The notes: generated by a model from the sequence alone, not told the origin. A stretch of 64,000 bases of DNA from JALYUA01 sp038239305 (GCA_038239305.1 JBBSEW010000012.1:5071-69070); one strand, 5' to 3'. Counted from the first letter of the stretch, positions 33,295 through 42,227 are shown. Numbers and translations: made by a program.

Positions 33295-34347
33295 TCAGGC
33301 CTCGTTGCCGCGGGGCGGCCCGAAGAGACTCGTCTGCGGCTCGTTCGAAAGAGTGATGGACCGCAGCGCGGGATAAACGGCGACCAGCGACTCCGGCACC
33401 GCGACCAGCTCTCCCGTGAGGCGGTGCTGGAGCTGGATGGCGTTTGCGACCGCCTGCCCTCGGAAGTGGTTGTTCAGGATGGCTGAGACGCCGCCTGCGG
33501 GTGCGCGGAGGCGAGGGTCGTTTTTCGCGTCTTCGGGTTCGGCTTCTTTCACCGTGGCTCCCGGAGCCAGCGCAGCGGCCGCGCCGCGGATCCGCGCGAC
33601 GTACGGCTCGAGCTCGGCCGGCGAGTAGAGGTAGTTGTACCGCTCCTCGTTCGACGTGTCGGGGCCGAACCATTTCTCGGCGTTTCTCCCGTGGAAGCGG
33701 TAGTACGCGAGCCCCGGCGCGGAGTGGTCCGTCGTGCGGAGGTTGTCGCCGAGCCAGGGCTGGTCGATGTTCACGAACGCGGCGTCGCGCGCGGCGAGCA
33801 CGTCGAGGCCGTCCGTCCGGTTCCACGAGGCGTGCCGGAACTCCGCCGCGAGCGGCAGGTCCGAGAACCGGTCGAGGATGGACGCGAGCGCGTCGCGATT
33901 GTCCGCCGTGTTGTGGAACGAGACGGGGAACTGCACGAGGAGAGCTCCGAGGCGTCCGTCCGCCGCCATGGGCTCCATCGCCGCGCGGAAAGCCTTCTCC
34001 TCCGCGTCTCCGGATGACCGCTCGTGCGTGAACCCCCGGTACAGCTTCGCCGTGAACTGGAAGTGCGGATTGTGGGCGACGCGCCGCGTCCAGGCGGAGA
34101 CCGCCTGCGGCGACGGAATCCGGTAGAAAGTCGAGTTGATCTCGTTGGTATCGAACAGGGAAGCCATGAGCTCGAGAGGGTCAAATCCTCGCCGTGGCCG
34201 GGCGGGGTAGACGATTCCCTTCCAGTCCTCGTACGACCAGCCCGCGGTTCCGATTCGGATCGGGACCGCCGCGCCCTCCGATTCCTCCGCCGTCTCCCGC
34301 TCCGCCGCCTCCGCCCGCACCGCCGTCTCGCGCCCCGCTTGGACCAA
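33295..34347 (-). CDS. DUF72 protein, second copy (longer)
   Basis: 350 residues from TTG 34347. After a charged N-terminal 28 residues it has IRIGTAGWSYEDWKGIVYP and LFDTNEINSTFYRIPSP, then AEFRHASWN and AYYRFHGRN, all DUF72 landmarks. A C-terminal extension of about 90 residues (DPRLRAPAGGVSAILNNHFRGQAVANAIQLQHRL) is present, as in a subset of the family. It is only moderately similar to the 230-residue DUF72 at 567. It converges on the radical SAM gene (10-base gap) and lies 36 bases after the TonB-like gene, so it may be the last gene of the E2-lipB-lipA run. Confidence 0.88.
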   Translation of the reverse strand: MVQAGRETAVRAEAAERETAEESEGAAVPIRIGTAGWSYEDWKGIVYPARPRRGFDPLELMASLFDTNEINSTFYRIPSPQAVSAWTRRVAHNPHFQFTAKLYRGFTHERSSGDAEEKAFRAAMEPMAADGRLGALLVQFPVSFHNTADNRDALASILDRFSDLPLAAEFRHASWNRTDGLDVLAARDAAFVNIDQPWLGDNLRTTDHSAPGLAYYRFHGRNAEKWFGPDTSNEERYNYLYSPAELEPYVARIRGAAAALAPGATVKEAEPEDAKNDPRLRAPAGGVSAILNNHFRGQAVANAIQLQHRLTGELVAVPESLVAVYPALRSITLSNEPQTSLFGPPRGNEA

Positions 34348-34383
34348 AGCCGATCTGTCCCCGCCGCCCGCCGGGATACCTAT

Positions 34384-35274
34384 TTACGCCTTGCGCGTTT
34401 TCTGGGTCGGCCGCGCGGTGGCCGGCGGGCGTGGCGGCGACGTCGGAACGGGCGCGGGAGGCAACGACCGGGCGAGCGCGGCGTTCTGGCCGGAGAGCGT
34501 CACGAAATCGAAGTGCTCCGGATCACGCGCGAGCCAGAACTGGCCGCCGCCGGCCGCCGCGTCCCCGACGCGAATCTGGAGCCTCCAGATCCCGTCTTCC
34601 CAATCGGCGCCGACCGGCGCGGCGAAGGAAAGAGGGAATTCGTGGTGATTGGCGAGCACCGGCGCCGAGCCCTTGTAAATCGTGAGGGCGCGGCCTTTCG
34701 GCGAGATCACTTCGGCCGTGACCGCGAGGTGTTGCGCTTTCGCCGAGGGCGAAACGTCGATGACCGACTCGACGCGGACCATCGGGTCGCCACCCTTCTT
34801 CAAAGGAAATCCGTCGGGTCCGGACCGCGCCCCCGAGGCGCCGGCCGGGAAGATCGACAGGTCGCCCAGCGCCGGTTTGGGAATCTCGCCCCGCTTCGCG
34901 CCCTCGAGCCGGAAACGCAAAACGACGTTCACGGCGATATCGACCGGCTTGCCCGCGCGCGTGGCGGGCTTGAACTGCCACGCGTGAACGGCGGCGACGG
35001 CCGGGTCCACGAACCCGATGTTCGTCGCGGCGACCGCCTGGATGTCCTGCACTTTTCCCTTCGTATCGATGCGGCCCGTCAGGATCACGTTGCCCTGCTT
35101 CTCGATCTTCATGAGACCTTCGGGATAGACCGGCTTCTGCTCGCGCGTGAGCTGCGCGCCTGTCGCCTGCGCGGAGGCGGCGGATGCCGCGAACGAGAGG
35201 AGCATGGCGAAGGCGAAGGTGGAAGCCGTGGCCGCCGCCGCGCGGATCACCGGGCGAATCGGGACGCACGTCAT
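34384..35274 (-). CDS. TonB-like periplasmic protein
   Basis: 296 residues from ATG 35274, which overlaps the lipA stop (ATGA). Signal peptide at 10-36 (VIRAAAATASTFAFAMLLSFAASAASAQA). Residues 45-120 form a TonB C-terminal-like domain (PVYPEGLMKIEKQGNVILTGRIDTKGKVQDI, VDPAVAAVHAWQFKPATRAGKPVDIAVNVVLRF), the energy-transducer fold. The remaining 170 residues are a beta-rich domain of unknown type and a Pro/Ala tail. It has no cytoplasmic membrane anchor of classical TonB beyond the signal. Role unclear; the coupling to lipA may only reflect dense packing. Confidence 0.8.
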   Translation of the reverse strand: MTCVPIRPVIRAAAATASTFAFAMLLSFAASAASAQATGAQLTREQKPVYPEGLMKIEKQGNVILTGRIDTKGKVQDIQAVAATNIGFVDPAVAAVHAWQFKPATRAGKPVDIAVNVVLRFRLEGAKRGEIPKPALGDLSIFPAGASGARSGPDGFPLKKGGDPMVRVESVIDVSPSAKAQHLAVTAEVISPKGRALTIYKGSAPVLANHHEFPLSFAAPVGADWEDGIWRLQIRVGDAAAGGGQFWLARDPEHFDFVTLSGQNAALARSLPPAPVPTSPPRPPATARPTQKTRKA

Positions 35275-36263
35275 GCGGAGACGGCCGGCTCGTTTCTGCC
35301 GGCGATGTCGGCCGGAACATTCTGGAGCGCGCGCTTCGCATGGTACGAGGAGCGCACGAGCGGCCCCGCTTCGACGCGATGGAACCCGAGCGCCTCGCCC
35401 TCGGCCTTCAGATCGTCGAACTCCGCGGGCGTGTAGTACTTCTCGACGGGCAGGCGGCGCGCGTGCGGCTGTAGGTACTGGCCGAGAGTCGCGATATCGC
35501 ATCCGGCCTGACGCAGGTCGCGGAGCGTTTCGATGAGCTCGGGGACGGTCTCGCCGAGGCCGACCATGATGCCGGATTTCGTCCGCAGAGCGGATCCTGT
35601 GCGGCGGCGATGCGCGTCCGCGCGGGAGATCAGCTCGAGGGTCCTCTCGTAGCGCGCTTCCGGCCGGACGCGGCGGTAGAGGCGTGGGACTGTCTCCGTG
35701 TTGTGGTTCAGGATCTCGGGCTCCTCCGCCAGCACGGCGGAGAGCGCGGCCTCGTCTCCGCAGAAATCCGGGATCAGCACCTCGACCGTGCAACCCGGAA
35801 TCCGGCGGCGGACGGCGCGGATCGTCCCGGCAAAGTGCGCCGCGCCACCGTCGGGCAGGTCGTCGCGGTTGACCGACGTGATGACGGCGTGCGAAAGGCC
35901 GAGCTCCGCGGCCGCTTCGGCGACGCGCTCCGGCTCCTCCGGATCGAGCGCTCCGGGCTCGCCCTTTCCGACCGCGCAGAATCCGCAGTGCCGGGTGCAA
36001 ATCTCGCCAAGGAGCATGAACGTCGCCGTTTTCTCCCGCGCCCAGCATTCATGGATGTTGGGGCAGCGCGCCTCCTCGCAGACCGTGACGAGGGACAGGC
36101 GGCGCATCATGGCGCGCACCTGGTCGTACTCGCCGGTCGTATTGAGCCGGACTTTCAGCCAGTCGGGGCGGTCGAGCCGCGAAGGGCGCGCTCCCGGGCC
36201 CGGCGGTCGGGACGGAAGAGTCGGAAGAGTCGGAGGGGTCGGAGGGGTCGGAAGCGTGCTCAC
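35271..36263 (-). CDS. lipA: Lipoyl synthase
   Basis: 330 residues from GTG 36263, overlapping the lipB stop (GTGA). Auxiliary-cluster cysteines in CEEARCPNIHECW and radical SAM cysteines in CTRHCGFCAVG are present, as are VITSVNRDDLPDGGA, NHNTETVPRLY, KSGIMVGLGET and the C-terminal RSSYHA motif, all of LipA. It inserts two sulfurs into octanoyl groups on lipoyl domains, here probably of the E2 encoded 2 kb upstream. The first 25 residues (STLPTPPTPPTLPTLPSRPP) are a Pro/Thr tract made by a GGAAGAGTC-type tandem repeat and are not part of the conserved fold. Confidence 0.97.
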   Translation of the reverse strand: MSTLPTPPTPPTLPTLPSRPPGPGARPSRLDRPDWLKVRLNTTGEYDQVRAMMRRLSLVTVCEEARCPNIHECWAREKTATFMLLGEICTRHCGFCAVGKGEPGALDPEEPERVAEAAAELGLSHAVITSVNRDDLPDGGAAHFAGTIRAVRRRIPGCTVEVLIPDFCGDEAALSAVLAEEPEILNHNTETVPRLYRRVRPEARYERTLELISRADAHRRRTGSALRTKSGIMVGLGETVPELIETLRDLRQAGCDIATLGQYLQPHARRLPVEKYYTPAEFDDLKAEGEALGFHRVEAGPLVRSSYHAKRALQNVPADIAGRNEPAVSA

Positions 36264-36940
36264 GAGCGGATTATCTCCCGTCCGAAGATCTCGCCGAAAC
36301 GAGCCACGATCTCCTCGGCCGCTTCCTCGAGTCCCGGTGCCCGGCCTGTGATCGTCTCGATCGAGGTCACGCCCCCGTCGGTGATGCCGCAGGGGACGAT
36401 CCCGAGGAAACCGGCGAGCGGCCCGTCGGTCACGTTCAAGGCGAACCCGTGCGTCGTGATCCAGCGGGAGATGTGGACTCCGATCGCGGCGATCTTGTCG
36501 TTGCCGACCCACACGGAGGTCACGCGATCCATGCGCGGCGAACGCTCGGCGGCGATTCCGAACCCGGCGAGGGCTCGGATCAGAACCTCCTCGAGATCCG
36601 TGACGTAGGCCTTCACGTCGCGACGGTCGGGATCGAGATTGAGGATTGGATATCCGACCAGCTGGCCGGGACCGTGGTACGTGATCTTTCCGCCCCGATC
36701 GGCCTCGAAGACCTCGATCCCCCGCGCGCGACGCTCTTCGGGCGAGAGAAGGATGTCGGCGGAGCTGGCGTTCCGCCCGAGCGTGAAGACGGGCTCGTGC
36801 TCCAGAAGCAGGAGCGATTCCTCACCCCTCTCGGATACTCCCCGGGCGGCTTCCTCCTGGACCTGCAACGCCGCCGCATACCCGATGCGTCCGAGCCAGC
36901 GGACGTGGAGGGCTCGCTTCGCCGTCACGACCTCGCTCAT
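36260..36940 (-). CDS. lipB: Octanoyltransferase
   Basis: 226 residues from ATG 36940 (ATGA overlap with the upstream stop). Contains the LipB signatures RGGKITYHGPGQLVGYPILNL and a C-terminal GFALNVTDGPLAGFLGIVPCGITDGGVTSI, where the PCG cysteine and the Lys in DKIAAIGVHISRWITTHGFAL are the catalytic pair. It moves octanoyl from acyl carrier protein to lipoyl domains, the step before LipA. Another ATG nine bases upstream would extend the overlap with the GT39-like gene and is less likely. Confidence 0.97.
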   Translation of the reverse strand: MSEVVTAKRALHVRWLGRIGYAAALQVQEEAARGVSERGEESLLLLEHEPVFTLGRNASSADILLSPEERRARGIEVFEADRGGKITYHGPGQLVGYPILNLDPDRRDVKAYVTDLEEVLIRALAGFGIAAERSPRMDRVTSVWVGNDKIAAIGVHISRWITTHGFALNVTDGPLAGFLGIVPCGITDGGVTSIETITGRAPGLEEAAEEIVARFGEIFGREIIRS

Positions 36941-38073
36941 GCCTGCCATCTCCCGGCGAGTCTAGCGCCCCCGGGCATGGCGTACAGGAGGAGAACGGGA
37001 TCCCAGTACGGGATGCGATATCGCCACACGACGATGAGAACGACGTGCGCCGCGACGGTCACCCCCATCATTCCCCACGCGACGAGGCGCACGCCGGGTC
37101 GAAGCGCGGACCGGAACCCGAGGATCGCCAGGAAATACAGCAGTGCGTAGTAGAGGCCGATCGCCACGGTCACCGGCGGGGAACGGTACCAGGCCGTCGG
37201 CCAGGGCCTGACCCAGAACCAGGCCTTCCGCATCAGGAGGGTGAAGCTGGCGGAACGATCGGCTCGGATGTCCTGGTATGCGAGCTCGCGGAACGCTCGC
37301 GAGCGCCCGCTCGGGGAGAACACGCCCCGGGCTTCCATTGCCCCGGCCGCCTTGCCGATATCCTCGTTCTCCGCCGCGAGCCATGCCGCGTATTCCTCCC
37401 GGCTTCGAAGCGCGAAGTAGCGCCGGGCCCAGATCGAATTTCCTTCGTAGAAGGCCCGGCCGGCGGCGTCGTTGACGGGAAGGAACTCCCGGAAGACTAC
37501 GAAATTCCGGAAGGTCCAAGGTCCGACCGTGAGCAGCACTCCGAGGAGGGCGGCAGCGGCGATATGAGCGCGTATCCGGAACGGATAACGGCGGTCGCCC
37601 AGAGGCGCGAGCAGGAGGGGGACGAGAGCGAGGGAGGACGGTCGAGTGAGGGCCGAGAGACCCAGCGCTCCCCCCGCGAAGAGAGCGAGCGAAGACGATG
37701 GCCGGTCCGCGGCCGTGAGGAGCAGGAATCCGGCGGCGAGGAGCAGGAGGAGGAACAGCGCCTCGCTCTGGACGTCGCTCGAGATCAGGATGAGGCCAGG
37801 CGCCAGGGCGGCGGCGATCCCGGTCGCGAGCGCCACCGTGCGCGAGCGGAATATCCGCCCGGACAATGCGGCGAGAAGGACCGCCGCGAGCGCGCCGAGC
37901 GCGACGTTGGCGAGCTTCGCGGCGGCAAGCCGCTCCGGGCGGCCCAGGGTGGCGACGACGAGAAAGGCGGGATACCCGGGAGGCCGGAAGAATCCGACGT
38001 CGGTCGTCGAGGGATATGTCCCCGTGCGCGCGAGCTGCTCCGCGGCGAGGATGTACGCCCGCGCGTCTCCCAT
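36937..38073 (-). CDS. GT39-like membrane glycosyltransferase; N-terminus unresolved
   Basis: 378 residues from ATG 38073, with about eight hydrophobic segments and the family-like start GDARAYILAAEQLARTG where the Asp would be catalytic, then FFRPPGYPAFLV. The frame stays open upstream and encodes RLGSLALGAILILAAAARLAGALHVGLGAVE, an evident first membrane helix, but no ATG, GTG or TTG is present there. The true start is either a CTG (for example 38181) or lies before a lost base. It sits between E2 and lipB and overlaps lipB by four bases, an odd location for a glycosyltransferase. Confidence 0.75.
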   Translation of the reverse strand: MGDARAYILAAEQLARTGTYPSTTDVGFFRPPGYPAFLVVATLGRPERLAAAKLANVALGALAAVLLAALSGRIFRSRTVALATGIAAALAPGLILISSDVQSEALFLLLLLAAGFLLLTAADRPSSSLALFAGGALGLSALTRPSSLALVPLLLAPLGDRRYPFRIRAHIAAAALLGVLLTVGPWTFRNFVVFREFLPVNDAAGRAFYEGNSIWARRYFALRSREEYAAWLAAENEDIGKAAGAMEARGVFSPSGRSRAFRELAYQDIRADRSASFTLLMRKAWFWVRPWPTAWYRSPPVTVAIGLYYALLYFLAILGFRSALRPGVRLVAWGMMGVTVAAHVVLIVVWRYRIPYWDPVLLLYAMPGGARLAGRWQA

Positions 38074-38245
38074 CTCGACGGCGCCGAGGCCGACGTGGAG
38101 AGCCCCCGCAAGCCGCGCGGCGGCGGCGAGGATCAGGATCGCGCCGAGGGCGAGCGATCCGAGACGCGGGACCGCCGGCAGGGGCGGCCGTCCCCCGGCT
38201 TCGGGGGAGCGGCCTCCGCGGGCCGCCGCGGGCCCGATCGCCGCG

Positions 38246-39811
38246 TCAGCCGAGGTCGAACTCGCCCTTTTCGAGGGTTTTCTTGACGCTCGCCATGAAC
38301 CGGTCGGCGTCCGCTCCGTCGATCAGGCGATGGTCGAACGAGAGCGCGAGGTATCCCATCGTGCGGATTCCGAGCGCGTCGTTTCCATTCTCGTCCGTGA
38401 TGACGACGGGGCGTTTCTCGATCGTGCCCACGCCGAGGATCGCGACCTGCGGTTGCGGGATGATCGGTGTTCCGAAGAGAGAGCCGAAGACGCCCGGATT
38501 CGTGACGGTGAAAGTGCCCCCGTGGATCTCCTCGGGCTTCAACCGCTTCGCGCGGGCGCGCTCCGCGAGATCCTGAGTCGCGCGCGCGAGGCCCAGGATC
38601 GACTTCTCGTCCGCGTTCTTGATCACCGGCACGATCAAGCCCCAGTCGAGCGCCACGGCCATCCCCAGGTGAATGTCCTTGTGGTACACGATGTTCTCGC
38701 CGTCGATCGATGCATTGACCTGCGGAAAATCTTTGAGCGACTGCACGCAGGCGCGGAAGATAAACGGCAGGAACGTGAGCTTGACGCCGTTCTTCTCGAG
38801 GAACGCTTCCTTGTTCTTGTCCCGGATCCGCGCGATCGCGCTGTAGTCGATCTGGAAGACCGTCGTGACGTGCGCCGACGTGCGCTTGGACAGGATCATG
38901 TTCTCCGCCGTGATCCGGCGGATCTTGGTCATCGCGACGATCTCGTCGCGGTCGGTGACGGAGAGAGGGGCCGGGCGCGAAGCGGGTGCCTCGACCCGCG
39001 CCGGACCGGCGGGTGTAGCCGGAGCGGCACTGGCCGCAGGAGCCGGCCGCGAAGCCGACGATGCCGACGGTGCCGACGGTGCGGCGGGTGCCCCTGCTGT
39101 CGCGGGAGCGGCGGCCGCCGGACGGTTCTCGATGTAAGAAAGGATGTCGTTCTTCGTGACGCGGCTGTGGATGCCGGTCCCCTCGATGTCGCCGATCGCG
39201 ACGCCGTGCTCCTGGGCGATGCGCCGAACAAGCGGCGACGATCGCTCCCGGATCCGGTCTTCGATCGATTCGACACGAGCGCCGCCGGAAGGGGCCGGCG
39301 CCGCGGGGCGGGAAGCAGAAGGAGAAGGAGAAGGAGAAGCGCTCGAGGCGGCCGGAGCCGGGGCGGGAGCCGCTCGAGCGGGCTCGGGCACGCGTGGAGA
39401 CTCCGTCGGCCGGGCCTCGGCGGGCTCGCGGGCCGGGGCAGCGGCAGCAGGAGTCGGCGCGGCGGGCGACCGGGAAGGAGCGGTCGGAGCGGCCGAAGCC
39501 GTCGGAGCCGGCATAGCGGGCGGAGCGGCAGCAGCGGCACCTTCCGCGGGAGCCGGCGCGGCCGTCTGCTCGCCGGCTTCTCCGATGCGGGCCACGACCG
39601 TGTTGATCGCGACGGTCGCGCCTTCCTGGACCTTGATCTCGACGAGGGTTCCCGCCACGGGCGACGGAATCTCGGCGTCTACCTTGTCGGTCGAAATCTC
39701 GAAGATCGGCTCGTCCCGCTTGACGGGATCGCCCACCTTCTTCAACCACTTGGTGATCGTTCCCTCGGCGATCGATTCGCCCATCTGCGGCATGATGACG
39801 TCGGTGGCCAT
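38246..39811 (-). CDS. 2-oxo acid dehydrogenase E2 (dihydrolipoyl acyltransferase)
   Basis: 521 residues from ATG 39811. One lipoyl domain (1-80) with the lipoyl Lys in EISTDKVDAEIPSPVAG; a long Ala/Pro linker; an E3-binding domain (SPLVRRIAQEHGVAIGDIEGTG); a second Ala/Pro linker; and the catalytic domain with the active-site HRLIDGADADRFM near the C-terminus. It carries acyl groups within a pyruvate, oxoglutarate or branched-chain oxo acid complex; which one cannot be told from sequence alone. E1alpha and E1beta are encoded at 47.6-49.6 kb and lipB/lipA just downstream. The longer frame to 40372 is antisense to the DUF5668 gene. Confidence 0.93.
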   Translation of the reverse strand: MATDVIMPQMGESIAEGTITKWLKKVGDPVKRDEPIFEISTDKVDAEIPSPVAGTLVEIKVQEGATVAINTVVARIGEAGEQTAAPAPAEGAAAAAPPAMPAPTASAAPTAPSRSPAAPTPAAAAPAREPAEARPTESPRVPEPARAAPAPAPAASSASPSPSPSASRPAAPAPSGGARVESIEDRIRERSSPLVRRIAQEHGVAIGDIEGTGIHSRVTKNDILSYIENRPAAAAPATAGAPAAPSAPSASSASRPAPAASAAPATPAGPARVEAPASRPAPLSVTDRDEIVAMTKIRRITAENMILSKRTSAHVTTVFQIDYSAIARIRDKNKEAFLEKNGVKLTFLPFIFRACVQSLKDFPQVNASIDGENIVYHKDIHLGMAVALDWGLIVPVIKNADEKSILGLARATQDLAERARAKRLKPEEIHGGTFTVTNPGVFGSLFGTPIIPQPQVAILGVGTIEKRPVVITDENGNDALGIRTMGYLALSFDHRLIDGADADRFMASVKKTLEKGEFDLG

Positions 39812-39973
39812 GGATCTCCCTCTCGAGAGCCGAAGCATAGGCGAAACCCGCGCCGCCGCGAAATGGAGCCCTCCGGCCTCCCTTCGCCGGTCCCGGGCCA
39901 CCGTTGGCCGATCCGGGTGAGACATCCGGGGAAGGCCGCCGTACGGTCCTTTCGAAGTCGAAAGGAGAACGAC

Positions 39974-40393
39974 ATGGTGAACGCCGAAGAACGGCGGTGG
40001 TCGAGGATCGTCGGAGGGCTCATGCTCCTGATCCTGGGCTCCGTCTTCGTCCTCCAGAATATGGGAGTGCTGCACGCGGGCCGGCTCGGAGACTACTGGC
40101 CGCTGCTCTTTGTCTGGGCGGGCCTCGTCCGCATGATCGGCGGGCCCCGCGGCCGCCATCACTTCGCCTCGGGCGCCGTGGTCCTCGCGCTCGGAATCGC
40201 ATTTCAGCTCGACCGGCTCGGGATCGTGTGGATCCACGCGCGCGATTTCTGGCCCCTGCTGCTCGTCGTCGCGGGTGTGGCCCTCGTTGCCGAATCGCTG
40301 ATGCTGCGGCCCCGGCCTCAGTCTCAGCCAGATTCCTTCGACGGCTCCTCCACTTCGACCTCCGGTACGCACGGCCGGGGAGATCGGTCGTGA
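39974..40393 (+). CDS. DUF5668 / LiaI-LiaF-like small membrane protein
   Basis: 139 residues from ATG 39974 with ribosome site AAAGGAG. Three to four hydrophobic helices: IVGGLMLLILGSVFVLQNMGVL, YWPLLFVWAGLVRMIG, SGAVVLALGIAFQLDRLGI, FWPLLLVVAGVALVAESLML. This matches the DUF5668/LiaI-LiaF transmembrane domain. A Ser/Thr-rich tail follows. It overlaps the LiaF-like gene by GTGA and is divergent from the E2 gene (162-base spacer that should hold both promoters). Probably membrane stress sensing, by analogy. Confidence 0.8.
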   Translation: MVNAEERRWSRIVGGLMLLILGSVFVLQNMGVLHAGRLGDYWPLLFVWAGLVRMIGGPRGRHHFASGAVVLALGIAFQLDRLGIVWIHARDFWPLLLVVAGVALVAESLMLRPRPQSQPDSFDGSSTSTSGTHGRGDRS

Positions 40394-41151
40394 GCGCGCC
40401 CGCGTTCTCCCGCATCACCGGAAGGGTGATCGCCGGAGGAATTCTGATCGCGCTCGGGTTGCTGTTCACGCTCGACAACTTCGGCCTCGTGAACGCCGGC
40501 GACGTCTTCCGCTACTGGCCGCTCATGCTCGTCGGCTTCGGCCTCCTGCGAATCGCGCAGGCGTCCTACCCGGCGCAGCGGGTTGCCGGCGGGATCGTCG
40601 TCGCGCTCGGCATCGCCCTGCTTCTCCGCACGCTCCACGTCGTGTCATTTCACGTCCGCGACGTCTGGCCCGTGGTCTTCCTGTTGGGTGGCGGCGTTCT
40701 GGTGTGGCGGGCCTTCCGAAGAGAAGGCCCGAATCCGGCCGACGGCGTTCTCGCCGGCGCGCGAAGCCGCATGTCGGGCGGCCAGGAAGCGCCAGACGGA
40801 ACCGGATTCTTCCTGAACGATTTCGCGTTTCTCGGCGGCGGCGAGCGAGTGGTCCGGAGCCAGGATTTTCGCGGCGGAGAGGTGACGGCGATCCTGGGCG
40901 GCTTCAACATCGACCTGCGCGGGGCATCGATCGGCCGCGAGGAGGCGGTGCTGGAGATCTTCGCGCTCTGGGGCGGCGTCGAGCTCCGCGTCCCGGAAGA
41001 CTGGACGATCTCGATGCGCGGAATTCCGATCCTCGGAGGCTTCTCCGAGAGCAACCGCGGCTCGTCATCGGCTCCGGTACAACCCGCCGCGGGGAAAAAC
41101 CTCGTGATCAAGGGGACGGCGATCATGGGCGGCGTCGAAGTGAAGCACTAG
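40390..41151 (+). CDS. LiaF/YvqF-like membrane protein
   Basis: 253 residues from GTG 40390. Four helices in the first 110 residues (VIAGGILIALGLLFTLDNFGLV, YWPLMLVGFGLLRIAQA, VAGGIVVALGIALLLRTLHV, VWPVVFLLGGGVLVWRAF) and a C-terminal beta-helix-like domain (FLNDFAFLGGGERVVRSQDF, GGEVTAILGGFNIDLRGASI, VELRVPEDWTISMRGIPILGG, GTAIMGGVEVKH), the cell-wall-active antibiotics response fold of LiaF/YvqF. In Firmicutes LiaF restrains a sensor kinase; here the kinase downstream is LytS type. Confidence 0.88.
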   Translation: MSAPAFSRITGRVIAGGILIALGLLFTLDNFGLVNAGDVFRYWPLMLVGFGLLRIAQASYPAQRVAGGIVVALGIALLLRTLHVVSFHVRDVWPVVFLLGGGVLVWRAFRREGPNPADGVLAGARSRMSGGQEAPDGTGFFLNDFAFLGGGERVVRSQDFRGGEVTAILGGFNIDLRGASIGREEAVLEIFALWGGVELRVPEDWTISMRGIPILGGFSESNRGSSSAPVQPAAGKNLVIKGTAIMGGVEVKH

Positions 41152-41165
41152 TGAGAGCGGTTTAG

Positions 41166-42227
41166 ATGCATCCCATCCTGGCCCGCCCGGGCCGGCTGGT
41201 TCCCTACCTCGCCGCGACGGCGCCGCTCGCGGCGGTCCTGGTCGCGATACTCGGGCGCTCGGGCGGTCTGCCCCTCGGCGAGGCGGCGGCGCTGGCGATT
41301 CCCATGACGATTCTTTTCGCTTTTCTCGGGCTTTCCGCGTGGTATCCGGTCAAGAGTGCGCCGGCGGCCGCGGGACGTCTCGGGCGGCTCGTCCTGACGC
41401 ACGCGATTGCCTCCGCCGTGACGAGCGCCGTCTGGGTCTTTCTCGGCGGGGCCCTGGCGCGGCTGATCGCCCTCGTGCCGGCGTTATCGGACCTTCCCGC
41501 CCGGTACACGGCCGAGGTGCCCGTGCTTTTCGGCGCCGGGTTCCTGCTCTACCTGCTCTCGGTGGCGCTCCACTATGTCCTGCTCGAGTTCGAAGCGGCC
41601 CGCGACGCCGAACGGCGCGAGTCGGCTCTCGAGATCCTCGCGCGGCAGGCCGAGCTCGAGGCGCTGAAAGCGCAGATCCAGCCTCACTTCCTGTTCAACA
41701 GCCTCAACTCGATCTCGGCGCTCGTGGGATCCGATCCGGCCCGGGCGCGCGAAATGTGCGTGAGCCTCGCGGATTTCCTGCGGCAGACCCTTTCCGTGGG
41801 CGAGCGGCGGGGCATTCCGCTGCGGGACGAGATCGCGCTGGCGATGCGATACCTCGATGTCGAGCGAGTGCGGTTCGGGCGGCGGCTCACCGTCGAGACG
41901 GCCGCATCGGCCGAGGCGGAGTCGGTCGTGATTCCGCCGCTTCTCCTCCAGCCTCTCGTCGAAAATGCCGTCGTGCATGGAATCGCCACGCTGACGGAGG
42001 GCGGAATCGTCCGGCTCGAGGCCGAGCGAACGGGGCACCGCCTCCGCATCGTCATCGAGAATCCGTACGACCCGGACGCTCCGGCGCGCCCGCGCTCGGG
42101 CCTCGGGCTGCGCATCGTCCGCGACCGGCTCTTCGCGCTCTACGGCAGCGACGCCCTCTTCGCGGCGCGCCGGCTGGACGGACGGCATCTCGCGATCCTG
42201 TCCATTCCGCTCCGGGCCGCATCGTGA
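41166..42227 (+). CDS. LytS/YpdA-type sensor histidine kinase
   Basis: 353 residues. About five membrane helices in residues 10-140, then the His_kinase domain with the phospho-acceptor in IQPHFLFNSLNSISALVG (about 176), NFLRQTL-like region, and the HATPase N-box LLQPLVENAVVHGI followed by GLGLRIVRDRL. These are the marks of the LytS/AlgZ histidine kinase group, which signal to LytTR regulators. The gene follows the LiaF-like gene by 14 bases and precedes the LytTR gene by 22 bases, so the four genes at 39974-42999 probably form one operon. Confidence 0.93.
   Translation: MHPILARPGRLVPYLAATAPLAAVLVAILGRSGGLPLGEAAALAIPMTILFAFLGLSAWYPVKSAPAAAGRLGRLVLTHAIASAVTSAVWVFLGGALARLIALVPALSDLPARYTAEVPVLFGAGFLLYLLSVALHYVLLEFEAARDAERRESALEILARQAELEALKAQIQPHFLFNSLNSISALVGSDPARAREMCVSLADFLRQTLSVGERRGIPLRDEIALAMRYLDVERVRFGRRLTVETAASAEAESVVIPPLLLQPLVENAVVHGIATLTEGGIVRLEAERTGHRLRIVIENPYDPDAPARPRSGLGLRIVRDRLFALYGSDALFAARRLDGRHLAILSIPLRAAS

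Noticed and set aside
37646..40393. 915-codon plus-strand frame covering E2
   Set aside because: Only its last 140 codons (from 39974, with a ribosome site) are a real gene; the rest is antisense to E2 and the GT39-like gene.
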